Below the pieces are notes generated by a model that saw only the letters and a list, made by a program, of their open reading frames with translations, made no database searches and was not told the origin of the DNA. The position numbers and the translations under genes are program-made. A DNA stretch of 64,000 nucleotides from Acidobacteriota bacterium (GTDB taxonomy: Bacteria; Acidobacteriota; Holophagae; Acanthopleuribacterales; Acanthopleuribacteraceae), in contig JACJWC010000013.1 in assembly GCA_020637335.1 (NCBI GenBank), positions 105,075 through 169,074 of the forward strand, read 5' to 3'. Shown piece by piece: positions 26,361-35,869 of this stretch (the first letter of the stretch is position 1; every line of letters begins with the position of its first letter).

Positions 26361-28814
26361 TCATGGGCTGGTTTGGAAGAGCAGGTTGGCGATGATTTTT
26401 TCGCTGCCCAGGCAGAAGCCGCGGAAGGTGGGGGTTCCCTGTACGGCCAGGATTTGGCCCGAACCTAAGCGAATGCTGATCAGATAGGGGGAATTGGCTA
26501 TGCGTTCTCGGTTCTCCTTGCCCAGGTATCCGCTGTAAACCGGATCTGTGCTGAAGCGTATGGGTGCCGAAAAAGAATCCTTCGGCACCTCAAAAAACCG
26601 GTTGTTTTGGGTGAAAAACGCCATTGACTGATCCTCAAGTCCAAAGCAGATGGGATTGGTCAGGTCGATTTGTACATTGGCGAGCAATCCGTTCACTGCG
26701 TATTCGCTGGCAAATGATTCCTTTTCCGACCAGGGTCGCTGTTTTTCGCGGTAGTCCTTCCAGCTTCCTTCGCTTTCGGCTTTGCTCAACAGGATTTTGC
26801 TCCATTCCAGTTTGGCCAATTCGGGTAGGGCGCTTTTTTGGGCGTAGAGTTGGCCGCCCGCTTGGATCCAGTCCTTGATGCGGTCTGATTCTTTTTGGAC
26901 TTTAAGCACTTCGGGCCATTGGGTCAGGAACAGGTGGGAGTACTCGGCCAAATCGATTTTTGACCAATCGGAAACATCCAAGAGGGTAGGGGTCAGACCG
27001 AGTTTCTGGATGAGGTGGAACCACAATTCCCCACAGTCATAGGCGCTCATGCCTTCTCCGACCAAAAGCAAAATTTTGGGCTTTTCAACCTTGTGCAGGC
27101 TGGGGCTGCCCCAAGCCGGTCCGTTTTGGGTAAGTCCCGATGCGGCATTGAAAACGGGCAAACCCTTTGATTGCCATGCGGTTAGGCGAGTCCGGGCAAC
27201 TTCGCTTTGTAAGACCCAGGCACTGCCGGCCGGAAATTGCTGGGTACCCAGTTGGAAGGGTTCACTACTGGTAAATACTTTTTGGTCCGCTTGGACGAGA
27301 TCTGCGATGGCGGGTGCAGCCAAACCGTGTTCCCAGGAGATGACATATGCGACAGCCTTTGGATCCAGAGGTGTAGGGTTGGGTGGCGGTTCGGGGTACG
27401 TCAAAATGGCCAAGTTCTCCGCATCCTTTTTGCTGATTTCGGCAAATCGCAGTCCGTAAGCCGCGGCCAACGTCCAACCCGAAATATCGTAAAAGACTTG
27501 ACTGGCGAATTCGGTTTGGCGTTCGAAACAGGTGCGGATGAGGGAATATTGGTCCTGGTCCAGGGGGACGTACCAGCTGGACTCCGGCTCAAAAAGAATC
27601 GAATTTAAGCTTGTCGATTTGGCTAATCGGAAGGCTTTAATGCGGTGCTGGCCGAGCAAATCCACAAAAGCTTTGCTGCGATACGGATCACGGCTTGTAA
27701 AGACAAAGCCCGCTCGTTTCTCGGCTTGAATATTTTTCTGGCGCAAGGCCTCAAAGGATTGGCTGTAGGCCAGGATTTGGTCGTGAAGGTCAACGGCTGC
27801 TTTGAGGGTGGAAAGGCTGGCTGCGAGGTGGTTTTCCATGGCCTGGGCCAAGCTGCGCGGACCATACGGGCTTCGCATCAAGTGGCCGCGGGCGCTGCCC
27901 TGTTCGAACAAGATGCCGATAGCGCCTTGAATATCCGGGTAGGTCGACCCTTTTCCATAAAAAAAGTCGTCGTACTGTTCTCGGGTGAAATAAGGGTGAG
28001 CCAGTTGATCAAATGCTTGGGCATGAAATTCGGCAATTTGGGCAGTTAAACGCTGATTTTCGGGTGGGGTTAACGGGTTGGTCCGCTGTGGATCACCGGG
28101 TTGAAAAAAGAAACTCTGTTGGGAGCCCATCTCGTGGAAATCGGCAAAGATGTGGGGTCGCCACACTTGGAACTGGGCGACTCGGGCTTGGCTCTCCGGT
28201 TGGGTAAGCGGCAACCAATCGCGGTTGAGGTCGAACCAAAAATGGTTGGTTCGACCGCCGGGCCATGCCTGTTGGTGCTCGCGATCCATGGGGTCCGGGT
28301 TGGGCTGGGGTCCACGGTGACTGTTCACCCAGGTTGAAAAGCGGTCCAGGCCATCCGGATTCATGGTCGGGTCAATGATAACCACGGTTTGAGCGAGCAG
28401 GTTTTGGACCCACTCGCTTTGGGAGGCGGCCAATAAATACAGCATTTTGAGTGCAACCTGGGCGCCGGATGCTTCGTCGCCGTGAATGCTGTAAGCCAAC
28501 TGCACCACCACCAACTGACGGCCTGCGCTCTGATTCTGTTGGCCGATTGCCGTTTCCCAGTTCTCCTCCTGACAGAATGCGACCTGATACAGCGGCAGCC
28601 CCTGAAAGGTTTGACCGATCTTTTGGCCGTGGGCCCGCTTGGATTGGGCAATATATTGGGCATAGGCTATGAGTTCACGCGGGCCGGCATGCCATTCTCC
28701 GAGTTCATAACCCAAAAATTGGTCGGGCGACTGGATGGAGGTATCAAATGGGCCAAATTCTTGCAAAGCAAGGGGCGATTGAAAAAAGAGGAAGCAGGTG
28801 GAAAACCAAAACAT
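26361..28814 (-). CDS. M14-family zinc carboxypeptidase, exported
   Basis: The start is ATG 28814, about seven bases after AAAGGTG, where a hydrophobic signal peptide (MFWFSTCFLFFQSPLALQ) begins; the longer frame runs into the divergent gene's leader. The 817-residue product has the M14 zinc-binding HGDEASG (His and Glu, about residue 110) and DPTMNPDGLDR. A NSHRGPQPNP stretch with the substrate-binding Arg, DLNRDW, DFHEMG and a catalytic Glu in GILFEQGSARG follow. The C-terminal half (from about 480) resembles a DJ-1/glutaminase-like accessory region seen in long M14 proteins. It likely trims peptides in the periplasm or outside. It is divergent from an HtrA gene. Confidence 0.9.
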   Translation of the reverse strand: MFWFSTCFLFFQSPLALQEFGPFDTSIQSPDQFLGYELGEWHAGPRELIAYAQYIAQSKRAHGQKIGQTFQGLPLYQVAFCQEENWETAIGQQNQSAGRQLVVVQLAYSIHGDEASGAQVALKMLYLLAASQSEWVQNLLAQTVVIIDPTMNPDGLDRFSTWVNSHRGPQPNPDPMDREHQQAWPGGRTNHFWFDLNRDWLPLTQPESQARVAQFQVWRPHIFADFHEMGSQQSFFFQPGDPQRTNPLTPPENQRLTAQIAEFHAQAFDQLAHPYFTREQYDDFFYGKGSTYPDIQGAIGILFEQGSARGHLMRSPYGPRSLAQAMENHLAASLSTLKAAVDLHDQILAYSQSFEALRQKNIQAEKRAGFVFTSRDPYRSKAFVDLLGQHRIKAFRLAKSTSLNSILFEPESSWYVPLDQDQYSLIRTCFERQTEFASQVFYDISGWTLAAAYGLRFAEISKKDAENLAILTYPEPPPNPTPLDPKAVAYVISWEHGLAAPAIADLVQADQKVFTSSEPFQLGTQQFPAGSAWVLQSEVARTRLTAWQSKGLPVFNAASGLTQNGPAWGSPSLHKVEKPKILLLVGEGMSAYDCGELWFHLIQKLGLTPTLLDVSDWSKIDLAEYSHLFLTQWPEVLKVQKESDRIKDWIQAGGQLYAQKSALPELAKLEWSKILLSKAESEGSWKDYREKQRPWSEKESFASEYAVNGLLANVQIDLTNPICFGLEDQSMAFFTQNNRFFEVPKDSFSAPIRFSTDPVYSGYLGKENRERIANSPYLISIRLGSGQILAVQGTPTFRGFCLGSEKIIANLLFQTSP

Positions 28815-28925
28815 GTCGGTCACCTTTGAAAATGATTTAATAGGCGGATCATACCGAACCGACAGGGGTACATACCAATGGTTTTCCACACTGGTGACCC
28901 ACAAACAAATAAGGAGAGACCGAAA

Positions 28926-30050
28926 ATGGAACCTTATGAATCGCTAACCAAACCGCGAGCCCCCTGGTTCTGGATGGTGTTGACCCTCGGTATGGGTGGT
29001 TTGTTGCTGTACCAAAATTCGGGCATGGTCTTCTCGCGAAACGTGGCCAATCCGCGCGAAGTCACACCGCGCGCAGAATTGAATGGCAGTGAACTGACCA
29101 CCGTTCAGCTTTTCCAAAATGCATCGCCCAGTGTTGTGTTCATCACGACCAAAGAGGTTCGCCGTGATTTTTTTCGCATGAACGCATTTGAAATTCCGCA
29201 AGGGACGGGTTCTGGCTTTGTTTGGGACGATCAAGGCCACATTGTGACCAATTTCCATGTGATCCAGAATGCCGATCGCATTGAAGTGACGTTGGCCAAT
29301 CATGAAACCTACAAAGCGCAACTGATTGGCGCTGCGCCGGACAAAGATTTGGCGGTTCTGCAAGTGGATGTGTCCTCCTTGGTCCTGAAACCAATTCCCG
29401 TTGGGACTTCTAGTGATTTGGCTGTTGGCCAATCGGTTTTTGCGATCGGGAACCCGTTTGGGCTGGACCAAACATTGACGACGGGCATTGTTTCAGCCTT
29501 GGGTCGGACGATTAAATCGGTAACCCAACAAGATATCGAAGGGGTTATCCAAACGGATGCGGCCATTAATCCGGGTAATTCGGGCGGTCCGCTGCTTGAC
29601 AGTGCCGGTCGCTTAATTGGCGTTAATACAGCAATTTATTCGCCGAGTGGGTCGTCCGCCGGGATCGGTTTTGCTGTGCCGGTCGACATCGTCAATGAGG
29701 TCGTGCCGCAACTGATCCAATACGGCAAGATGTTGCGACCCGGTTTAGGCATTGAAACCCATGAGAACAATGACTTGATCATGCGCCGCCTCAACACGCA
29801 AGGTGTGTTGGTCTATCGCGTTTCACCGGGTAGCCCAGCGGAGGAGGCCGGATTGCGCGGTGTGCGCCGCAACCGTTATGGCGAATATGAGTTGGGCGAC
29901 ATTATTACGGCCATCGAAGATGCGCCAATCAAGAAGTATGGCGATTTGCGCAAGGTGCTCAGCAAATACAAGATTGGCGATAGGGTCACGCTCTCGATTC
30001 TGCGCGAGGAACGACCGCTCCAAGTTGAAGTGACTTTGCGCGCCTTGTAG
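28926..30050 (+). CDS. htrA: HtrA/Deg-family serine protease with one PDZ domain
   Basis: The ATG at 28926 follows AAGGAG by nine bases and gives a 374-residue protein. It has an N-terminal membrane anchor (about residues 13-30), a trypsin-like domain with the triad His111 (TNFHVI), Asp141 (DKDLAVL) and Ser219 (NPGNSGGPL), and a single PDZ domain (about 265-374). The layout matches DegS or other anchored, single-PDZ Deg proteases facing the periplasm. Such proteases degrade or sense misfolded envelope proteins. It is monocistronic and diverges from the M14 carboxypeptidase gene, with the two translation starts about 110 nt apart. Which HtrA subtype it is cannot be decided from this alone. Confidence 0.95.
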   Translation: MEPYESLTKPRAPWFWMVLTLGMGGLLLYQNSGMVFSRNVANPREVTPRAELNGSELTTVQLFQNASPSVVFITTKEVRRDFFRMNAFEIPQGTGSGFVWDDQGHIVTNFHVIQNADRIEVTLANHETYKAQLIGAAPDKDLAVLQVDVSSLVLKPIPVGTSSDLAVGQSVFAIGNPFGLDQTLTTGIVSALGRTIKSVTQQDIEGVIQTDAAINPGNSGGPLLDSAGRLIGVNTAIYSPSGSSAGIGFAVPVDIVNEVVPQLIQYGKMLRPGLGIETHENNDLIMRRLNTQGVLVYRVSPGSPAEEAGLRGVRRNRYGEYELGDIITAIEDAPIKKYGDLRKVLSKYKIGDRVTLSILREERPLQVEVTLRAL

Positions 30051-30073
30051 ATTCCAACCGCCAGATGTCCGGC

Positions 30074-31498
30074 TTATTGGGCCGCGCGCAGGCTTGGACC
30101 GTTCTGGACGTTGACCTTGCCCAGCAGGAGCAAGCCTTCGCGGGCCTCCTGCGGCATTTCGATATCCCAATGCACACTCAAATCAACCGATTTGCGTTCC
30201 AGGATTTGGCCGCGCTCGACCTTGATCGGGATCTTGATTTCAGGCTCCAAAACACCGGGCAAGGCCATTTGGCTGACAAATTCGCTGGGGTCCAGGCGGA
30301 TCGGGTAATTGAACGCAATGGAGAAGCCGCGAATATCGGCTTCTATCTCCAGATCCAGCGGAATATCGCCCTTTTGGAAGGAAACGGTCAGGTTCTCTGC
30401 ATTCAGGCTCAGTGGAATCGATTCGGTTGTCGAGGGTGCCATTTGAACAGGGACATTCACTTGCACACCAGCCAGGGTCGCAGCGACAATTCCTTGGAAT
30501 TGGCCGCTGAGTTGCAGGGCCAGACCGAGTTGATCGCCATCAATGGTGAGCTTGGCTTGTTTCACATCCATAACACCAGTGAGGTTCTCAATATCTGCTG
30601 AGGATACCACCTCGCGACCTAGCAATTTATGCGTTTTGGTCCAAACCTTTTCGACGAGTGGGATTTCCAGTTCCAGATCGCGTTCGGGCAAAAAAAGCGC
30701 GTCCAGCAGTTGATTGATAAATTGGGTTTTGGTGAAAACCAGAATGTCGTAGCCCCCTGCGGGGATTTGGTTTGGGCTCTCACCGGGCTGGTCCTGGGGC
30801 GCACTGTTGAGGATGCCCAGGTAGTCGGGCGTTGAAAAAACGATGGTTTGGGCCTGCGGCAATTGGAGCTCGCGTTCGGGCACCAAAATATGTGCGCCTT
30901 TGCGGGTTTTGCGATCAATTTCGGGTAGGTGCGTGGTGCCAAATCCGCTCAGCGGCAAATCCCAATCGGTGATGCGCATGTGGCTCTGCATATTCACAAT
31001 CAGAATGGGCCTGAGCAAATCGTTGAGCAAAAAGGTATCTTGCAAAGGCGTGACCTTGGCGACACGGAAATGCAGGCTGCACCCGCCTTGTGGGTTGGTC
31101 TGAGCAAATACGAGGTAATCGACATCGATGGGACCATTGTAAAGACCCCAGCGCCAATCAAAATTGGCCCGAGCATGTATTTCGATGTAGCCGTTCTTAA
31201 ACTCGGTTTGCAGATCGTGAATTAGGAAGCGGTTCCCGCGACGGGTGAGTTGCTCATAGCCACGCAAATTTTGCAACATGGCCTGGACCATGCTCCGAGA
31301 CAGGACGGCCCCCAATTGGTATTGGCCTTGGTTAAAAAAGGTAATGGCCTCGGCGGTGGAGTGTTGCGCAGCCTGTTTGAGCGCTTCGCATTCGTTGATG
31401 TGCTGGGCCAGGGCTCGCTTGTAGTGATTGCGCACGGCCCATCCCGTGCAAACAAGTACTATCAGGAATAGAGCGAGAAAGAGTCGTCTGCGTTTCAT
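30074..31498 (-). CDS. Membrane-anchored protein of unknown function
   Basis: A 474-residue protein with a basic start and one N-terminal membrane helix (about residues 5-22), then a long periplasmic part rich in beta strand with no recognised motif. One region (about 110-180) alternates hydrophobic strands around a GPIDVDYLVF segment. A Pro-rich stretch containing PDYLGILNSAPQDQPGESPN lies near 240. The last 200 residues look like paired lipid-binding or Ig-like beta sheets (SLNAENLTVSF, IPIKVERGQILE). Its ATG overlaps the cysteine synthase stop by four bases (ATGA), so it is the last gene of a sixA-cysK-unknown operon. I recognise no family and propose no function. Confidence 0.65.
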   Translation of the reverse strand: MKRRRLFLALFLIVLVCTGWAVRNHYKRALAQHINECEALKQAAQHSTAEAITFFNQGQYQLGAVLSRSMVQAMLQNLRGYEQLTRRGNRFLIHDLQTEFKNGYIEIHARANFDWRWGLYNGPIDVDYLVFAQTNPQGGCSLHFRVAKVTPLQDTFLLNDLLRPILIVNMQSHMRITDWDLPLSGFGTTHLPEIDRKTRKGAHILVPERELQLPQAQTIVFSTPDYLGILNSAPQDQPGESPNQIPAGGYDILVFTKTQFINQLLDALFLPERDLELEIPLVEKVWTKTHKLLGREVVSSADIENLTGVMDVKQAKLTIDGDQLGLALQLSGQFQGIVAATLAGVQVNVPVQMAPSTTESIPLSLNAENLTVSFQKGDIPLDLEIEADIRGFSIAFNYPIRLDPSEFVSQMALPGVLEPEIKIPIKVERGQILERKSVDLSVHWDIEMPQEAREGLLLLGKVNVQNGPSLRAAQ

Positions 31499-32487
31499 GT
31501 TTCAGCGATCCGCCCGGGATTGGGATTAAATCCGTTTTGGTTTAACCAGTCTTTATTCAAGAGTTTTGAGGCGTAACGCGTGCCGGAATCGCATAAAACC
31601 GTGACAATGTTTTTTCCAGATCCGCGATGCGCAAGACCGAGCTGCCACGCGGCACACAAGTTCAGCGCGGAGGAGGTACCCAGGAACAAGCCTTCGTTTT
31701 GAGCGACAAAAAATAGCATATCGATCAAATCGCGATCTTGGATTTGGAGCGCATCGTCTATCACAGCCCGCTTGAAATTTGCGGTTAAGCGGCTGATGCC
31801 TATACCTTCTGTAATAGAGGAGCCTTCTGCTTTCAATTCCCCTTCGCGCACAAAGCGAAAAAGGGCAGAGCCTTGGGGGTCGGCAAGCACGACGCGGATG
31901 TTGGGGTTCTGCTGTTTGAGAAAGTGGCTGGTCCCGCCTATCGTGCCGCCTGTTCCGCTGGCGAGCGTTAAAAAATCGATTTGTGGACAAGCCTGAAAAA
32001 TCTCCGGGCCAGTGGTTTCATAGTGGATTTGGGCGTTGGCCGGGTTCTCAAATTGGTCCATCCAGACACTGCCGGGATGGGTTTCAGCAAATTGGCGGGC
32101 CTGATGATAGAAATGGGCGGAATCGCGAAAGGGACACGGCGCAACCAGGTGCAGATCCACCCCAAGTGCGCGCAGCAACTCCACTTTTTCATTTGCCTGG
32201 TTATTGGGCATAAAGATGCTGACCTGATAACCGCGTTCCACTCCGAGGTGGGCAAGGCCGATGCCAGTATTGCCAGCCGTGCCTTCAACAATACGGCCGC
32301 CCGGTTGAAGCGAGCCGGACTGTTCGGCCGCCGTGATCATGCCGCGTGCAGCGCGATCCTTGACGGAGCCACCCGGGTTCAAATATTCCGCTTTACCCCA
32401 AATATGGCAGCCGGTCAGGTGCGATAACTGGCGCAGAAGTAGCAACGGGGTGTTTCCAACCTGGCCCCATTGCGAATGGGTGGCCAT
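31495..32487 (-). CDS. cysK: Cysteine synthase-family PLP enzyme
   Basis: The start is ATG 32487, just after the stop of the upstream phosphatase gene (GGTTAAGGCCATGG); the longer frame overlaps that gene. The 330-residue product is a fold-type II PLP enzyme of the CysK/CysM group. The Schiff-base Lys is in GGSVKDRAA (about residue 41), the substrate loop is EGTAGNTGIGLA, the phosphate-binding glycine loop is SGTGGTIGG, and a late CDSGTRYASKLL is present. It would make L-cysteine from O-acetylserine (or O-phosphoserine) and sulfide. The classic EPTSGNTG reads EGTAGNTG here, a sign that it may belong to a cystathionine-beta-synthase-like subgroup. No cysE or sulfate assimilation genes are adjacent. 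Confidence 0.88.
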   Translation of the reverse strand: MATHSQWGQVGNTPLLLLRQLSHLTGCHIWGKAEYLNPGGSVKDRAARGMITAAEQSGSLQPGGRIVEGTAGNTGIGLAHLGVERGYQVSIFMPNNQANEKVELLRALGVDLHLVAPCPFRDSAHFYHQARQFAETHPGSVWMDQFENPANAQIHYETTGPEIFQACPQIDFLTLASGTGGTIGGTSHFLKQQNPNIRVVLADPQGSALFRFVREGELKAEGSSITEGIGISRLTANFKRAVIDDALQIQDRDLIDMLFFVAQNEGLFLGTSSALNLCAAWQLGLAHRGSGKNIVTVLCDSGTRYASKLLNKDWLNQNGFNPNPGRIAET

Positions 32488-32491
32488 GGCC

Positions 32492-33007
32492 TTAACCTTC
32501 CACCACGAAACGGGGACGCACACACTCGATTAAGCTGGCTGAGCCCATACGCAATTTCTCCCATTGGGCCGGCATTGAAAGTCGGGCCACGGTTGCTGTT
32601 GGAAAATATTTCTGGCCTTCGACCTCGCCTGTGCCACCGCTGAGGTAACGCAAAAGTTCCTCAAGCGCGGGGTTGTGGCCGATTAACATTAAGGCTTGCG
32701 GTGCGGTTTTAAATTCTTCTAATAAATGCAGCAGATCGGTGAGGTCAGCTTCATAAACTTCCTCGCGCCACATGATTTGGTCGCGTTCCAGTTTCAGGGC
32801 CTTAATGATGTTCTGGGCTGTTTCATCGGTTCTTCGGGCAGGGGATGAGACCAAGAGATCGACCTTGATCGGGACCTGGACGAGGTAACGGGCCATTTTT
32901 TTGGCCGCGCGTCGACCGCGCGGTGTTAAGGGTCGTTCAAAATCGCTGAGTGACTGATCTTCCCAGCTGGATTTGGCGTGGCGCATCAAGATGAGTTGGC
33001 GGGTCAT
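32492..33007 (-). CDS. sixA: SixA-like histidine phosphatase
   Basis: A 171-residue protein starting at ATG 33007 behind GAGGAG. It has the short SixA version of the histidine-phosphatase fold. The phosphohistidine is in LMRHAKSSW (about residue 9), followed by DFERPLTPRGRRAA, SSPARRTDETA and a second His in LIGHNPALEELL. SixA proteins dephosphorylate phosphohistidine in phosphotransfer proteins, and in many bacteria the target is unknown. It heads an operon with a cysteine synthase and an unknown membrane protein. That pairing offers no clear common pathway. Family assignment is confident, the biological target is not known. Confidence 0.9.
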   Translation of the reverse strand: MTRQLILMRHAKSSWEDQSLSDFERPLTPRGRRAAKKMARYLVQVPIKVDLLVSSPARRTDETAQNIIKALKLERDQIMWREEVYEADLTDLLHLLEEFKTAPQALMLIGHNPALEELLRYLSGGTGEVEGQKYFPTATVARLSMPAQWEKLRMGSASLIECVRPRFVVEG

Positions 33008-33156
33008 AATCTCCTCGTAAGGCCCCATCATACTGCGAAAGCAGTTTACGGGTCGATCCCTCATGATTTAATGCAATGAGACGATGAGCAAATCAATGCA
33101 GTCGAAAAAAGATCCAAGCTTAAACTATGTGCGTAGGTTAAGGGGGAGGTAGTGCT

Positions 33157-34506
33157 ATGTCTCGTGTTTTCTGGGTGTTTGCGTTAATACCTGCGCTTTG
33201 GGCTCAAGAGGAGCCAGATCCAAAATGGCGATTCTCATTGGAATGGGACAGCCATTACCGTCACAGTGAGGAAAATGCGTATGCCATTCCCTTTCGATTT
33301 CCTGACGGTTTTCTGCCGCCCGGCGAGACTACCGGCTTTTTGGAAACGGCTGATGCGGGGAACCACGTGGAAGTTTCGCGCATCACGCTTTTTGCGGATT
33401 ACGACATCCAGTCCAACTGGCGTGTGCACGCCAAATTCGATGTTATTGATCTTTATGACCGCAACCCGACCAGTTCCGATCATCAGGTTGATGTCGACGA
33501 GATTTGGTTGCGCTGGGGTCAGGAGTGGGATCCGGAACAAGTCCCGACCGGTCGGACCTTCTATGCAAAATTGGGCAAATTCGGCAAGTTTGAACGCCAG
33601 GACGACCGTCATTTGGTCAGTTATGGGTTGATGGCAACGGCCTTCAACCGCTTTGAAGATGGCGGCCTGGAACTGGGCATGGATTGGGGCCAATATTTTT
33701 ACGCCAAAGCCAGTTACACGGTGGGCAATCCGGTTTTTTTCCGCGATCCCAATGCACTGGCGGCGGATAATGGCTCACCGGACCGCGATCCCTTTCTACA
33801 TCCTTATCCTGATCCACCGATTAAAAGTGGTGTGGTGCTGCTTTACGATGCGGAATTGGAGGAAATCAAGTTTGACAGCCGGTCGGAGTGGGGCGTTGCG
33901 ATTGGGACCCGTCTGGGCAACGCACTCGGCTACAGAACTGCCAACATCCTGCTGTACCACTACCAGCGCAAATTGCGCGAGGCAGTGAATATGGGCGGAT
34001 CCTTCTACAGCGGTGACTTGGACCTTCTGCGTGGGGTTGAGGAACTCGGCTTGGTCAACGGCTTGCCGCTCAAAAATGAAGACAAATCGGAAACCGGTGC
34101 CAATGTGTGGTTTACCTTTGATGAAGGCAGCTTGTTTGCCCAGTACGTCGATAGCGATATTGCGGGTTTGAAACGCAGTGGCTATGAAATTGAAGCGGCA
34201 TGGGTCTTCAAATTACCTTTGGTTTGGGCTTTTCAGAACCGCCAACTGTTCTCGCAGATCACACCGGTTGTGCGTTACTCGCATCTGGATTGCGATTTTG
34301 TGGGCAATGGTGCCATTTACCCGGCACCCAGTGTGTGGTGGGACTGGAAAAAGCTGGATTATGGGCTGGTTGTTCAATTGCATCACCGCTGGGCCTTATT
34401 TATCGAAATGACCGACAATCGGTTTTTCCGTTCAGGCAAATGGGAAACCAACAACGAGTTCCTGGCCACCGCACGGTATCGCTGGTTCTCGCGGGACAAT
34501 CGGTAG
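33157..34506 (+). CDS. Porin-like outer-membrane beta-barrel protein
   Basis: A 449-residue protein behind a GGGGGAGG site. It has a clear signal peptide (MSRVFWVFALIPALWAQ) and then alternating amphipathic beta strands throughout: HVEVSRITLFADYDIQSNWRVHAKFDV, WAQYFYAKASYTVG-like and FALFIEMTDNRFF-like patterns. It ends in a strand YRWFSRDNR, not the usual terminal Phe. Such layouts are typical of alginate/phosphate-selective or Omp-type porins, but no specific family is recognised. Its stop overlaps the next gene's SD (TAGGAGG), so it is tightly coupled to the double-cupredoxin protein and probably works with it. Confidence 0.65.
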   Translation: MSRVFWVFALIPALWAQEEPDPKWRFSLEWDSHYRHSEENAYAIPFRFPDGFLPPGETTGFLETADAGNHVEVSRITLFADYDIQSNWRVHAKFDVIDLYDRNPTSSDHQVDVDEIWLRWGQEWDPEQVPTGRTFYAKLGKFGKFERQDDRHLVSYGLMATAFNRFEDGGLELGMDWGQYFYAKASYTVGNPVFFRDPNALAADNGSPDRDPFLHPYPDPPIKSGVVLLYDAELEEIKFDSRSEWGVAIGTRLGNALGYRTANILLYHYQRKLREAVNMGGSFYSGDLDLLRGVEELGLVNGLPLKNEDKSETGANVWFTFDEGSLFAQYVDSDIAGLKRSGYEIEAAWVFKLPLVWAFQNRQLFSQITPVVRYSHLDCDFVGNGAIYPAPSVWWDWKKLDYGLVVQLHHRWALFIEMTDNRFFRSGKWETNNEFLATARYRWFSRDNR

Positions 34507-34516
34507 GAGGTCGGCC

Positions 34517-35866
34517 ATGTTAATCATTTTCTCTACCTATTTTTGGCTGGGTGAAGTTTCGGGCCGAATCTTGTTGCCGGGCGATGTAACACCACCCGCA
34601 GGGCAGGCACGGGTCATTTTGGAGTACCGGGCAACACAGGTTCCCGAACTGATGGTGTCTTTGCGGGAAGGCGGGTTACAGCCCGAGGTGGTATTTGTGC
34701 CCAAGGGTGCGACCCTAGTCTTTCGCAACGATGGTCGGCTGGTGCACAACCTCATTTCAACCGATCCTCAGTTTGATTTTCAGTCCGGTCGAATTGATCC
34801 GGGTCAAATGGAACGCCACCGCTTTGATCAGGTTGGCGTGATTCCCATCGGATCGCGCATTAACCCGCAGTTCCAAGGCCACATCGTGGTGTATGAAAAG
34901 GTGCAAACGGCCGATTGCGATGCGGATGGTCGTTTCCATTTTCGCGACCTTCCACCGGGCCCTTACAAAATATTAGGCTGGCTCCTGGGTACAGGGGTTC
35001 AACCCAAATCGTTTGAACTCCAGGCTGACCAGCATTTGGAATTTACGTTCCGGTTCCAGGCGGTTGGTGAAGCGGCCATGGCTCAATCACCCACTTGGTT
35101 GGACAATCCTGTCGCGCCTAACATGGAAGCGCCTCCACCGACAGAACCAGAGCCCGCGCCGACCGAAGTCGCGCAAACCCAACCACCACCTGAGCAACCC
35201 ATGACACAGGTGCGTGAGCCGGAAAAAAAGCCAGAAAATAAAACAGGTGCGGCGCCGCAGGGCCAGATCAGCGGGCAAATTCGCGTGTTTGAGTCCGATC
35301 GACTGGACCGCAGTTTTAATTCTGAAGTGGTGGTCTTTATTGAAGGTGCACAGGGCCCCGTGGATCTCTCACAAAAATACAGTGTCCAAACCAAAAACAA
35401 AACGTTTGCACCACGGGTTTTGGCCGTACCGCAAGGGGCAACGGTTTGGTTCCCCAACTCCGATCCCATCATTCACAACGTTTTTTCGGTTTCCAAACCC
35501 AATGCGTTTGATTGCGGTCGCTACCCAAAAGGCGCAGGTGTGAGTCATACCTTTGCCTATCCGGGTCTGGTGCGGGTCTTCTGCAATGTCCACCACGAGA
35601 TGAACGCTTACATCTATGTTTTTGAGCATCCGTATTTCACCATGGCGGATGGCGACGGTCGCTTTCGCTTTGCCAACTTGGCGCCCGGCAGTTACCAAAT
35701 CAAGGCGTGGCATCCCCAATCGGGGATCATTTCCTTTCCAATCACAATCCAACAAGGTGATAATGAACCAGTTGATATTCGGGTCAATCTATCGGAACCG
35801 CGGATTCGTCCGCACTTGGATAAGACCGGAAAACCCTATCCTCGCAATAAGGCCACATCCTACTGA
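34517..35866 (+). CDS. Duplicated cupredoxin/carboxypeptidase-regulatory-domain protein
   Basis: A 449-residue protein behind AGGAGG, built from two copies of a module joined by a Pro/Glu-rich linker (about residues 195-245). Each module has a plastocyanin-like domain followed by a carboxypeptidase-regulatory-like beta sandwich (DADGRFHFRDLPPGPYKILGW and DGDGRFRFANLAPGSYQIKAW). In copy 2 the type 1 copper ligands are visible: His320 (IIHN), Cys356, His359 and Met362 (FCNVHHEM). In copy 1 only His77 (VHN) remains and the Cys/His/Met are gone. It may carry electrons or sense copper in the periplasm or at the surface. It lies between a porin-like protein and a membrane kinase in a tight operon. 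Confidence 0.78.
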   Translation: MLIIFSTYFWLGEVSGRILLPGDVTPPAGQARVILEYRATQVPELMVSLREGGLQPEVVFVPKGATLVFRNDGRLVHNLISTDPQFDFQSGRIDPGQMERHRFDQVGVIPIGSRINPQFQGHIVVYEKVQTADCDADGRFHFRDLPPGPYKILGWLLGTGVQPKSFELQADQHLEFTFRFQAVGEAAMAQSPTWLDNPVAPNMEAPPPTEPEPAPTEVAQTQPPPEQPMTQVREPEKKPENKTGAAPQGQISGQIRVFESDRLDRSFNSEVVVFIEGAQGPVDLSQKYSVQTKNKTFAPRVLAVPQGATVWFPNSDPIIHNVFSVSKPNAFDCGRYPKGAGVSHTFAYPGLVRVFCNVHHEMNAYIYVFEHPYFTMADGDGRFRFANLAPGSYQIKAWHPQSGIISFPITIQQGDNEPVDIRVNLSEPRIRPHLDKTGKPYPRNKATSY

Positions 35867-35869
35867 TTC

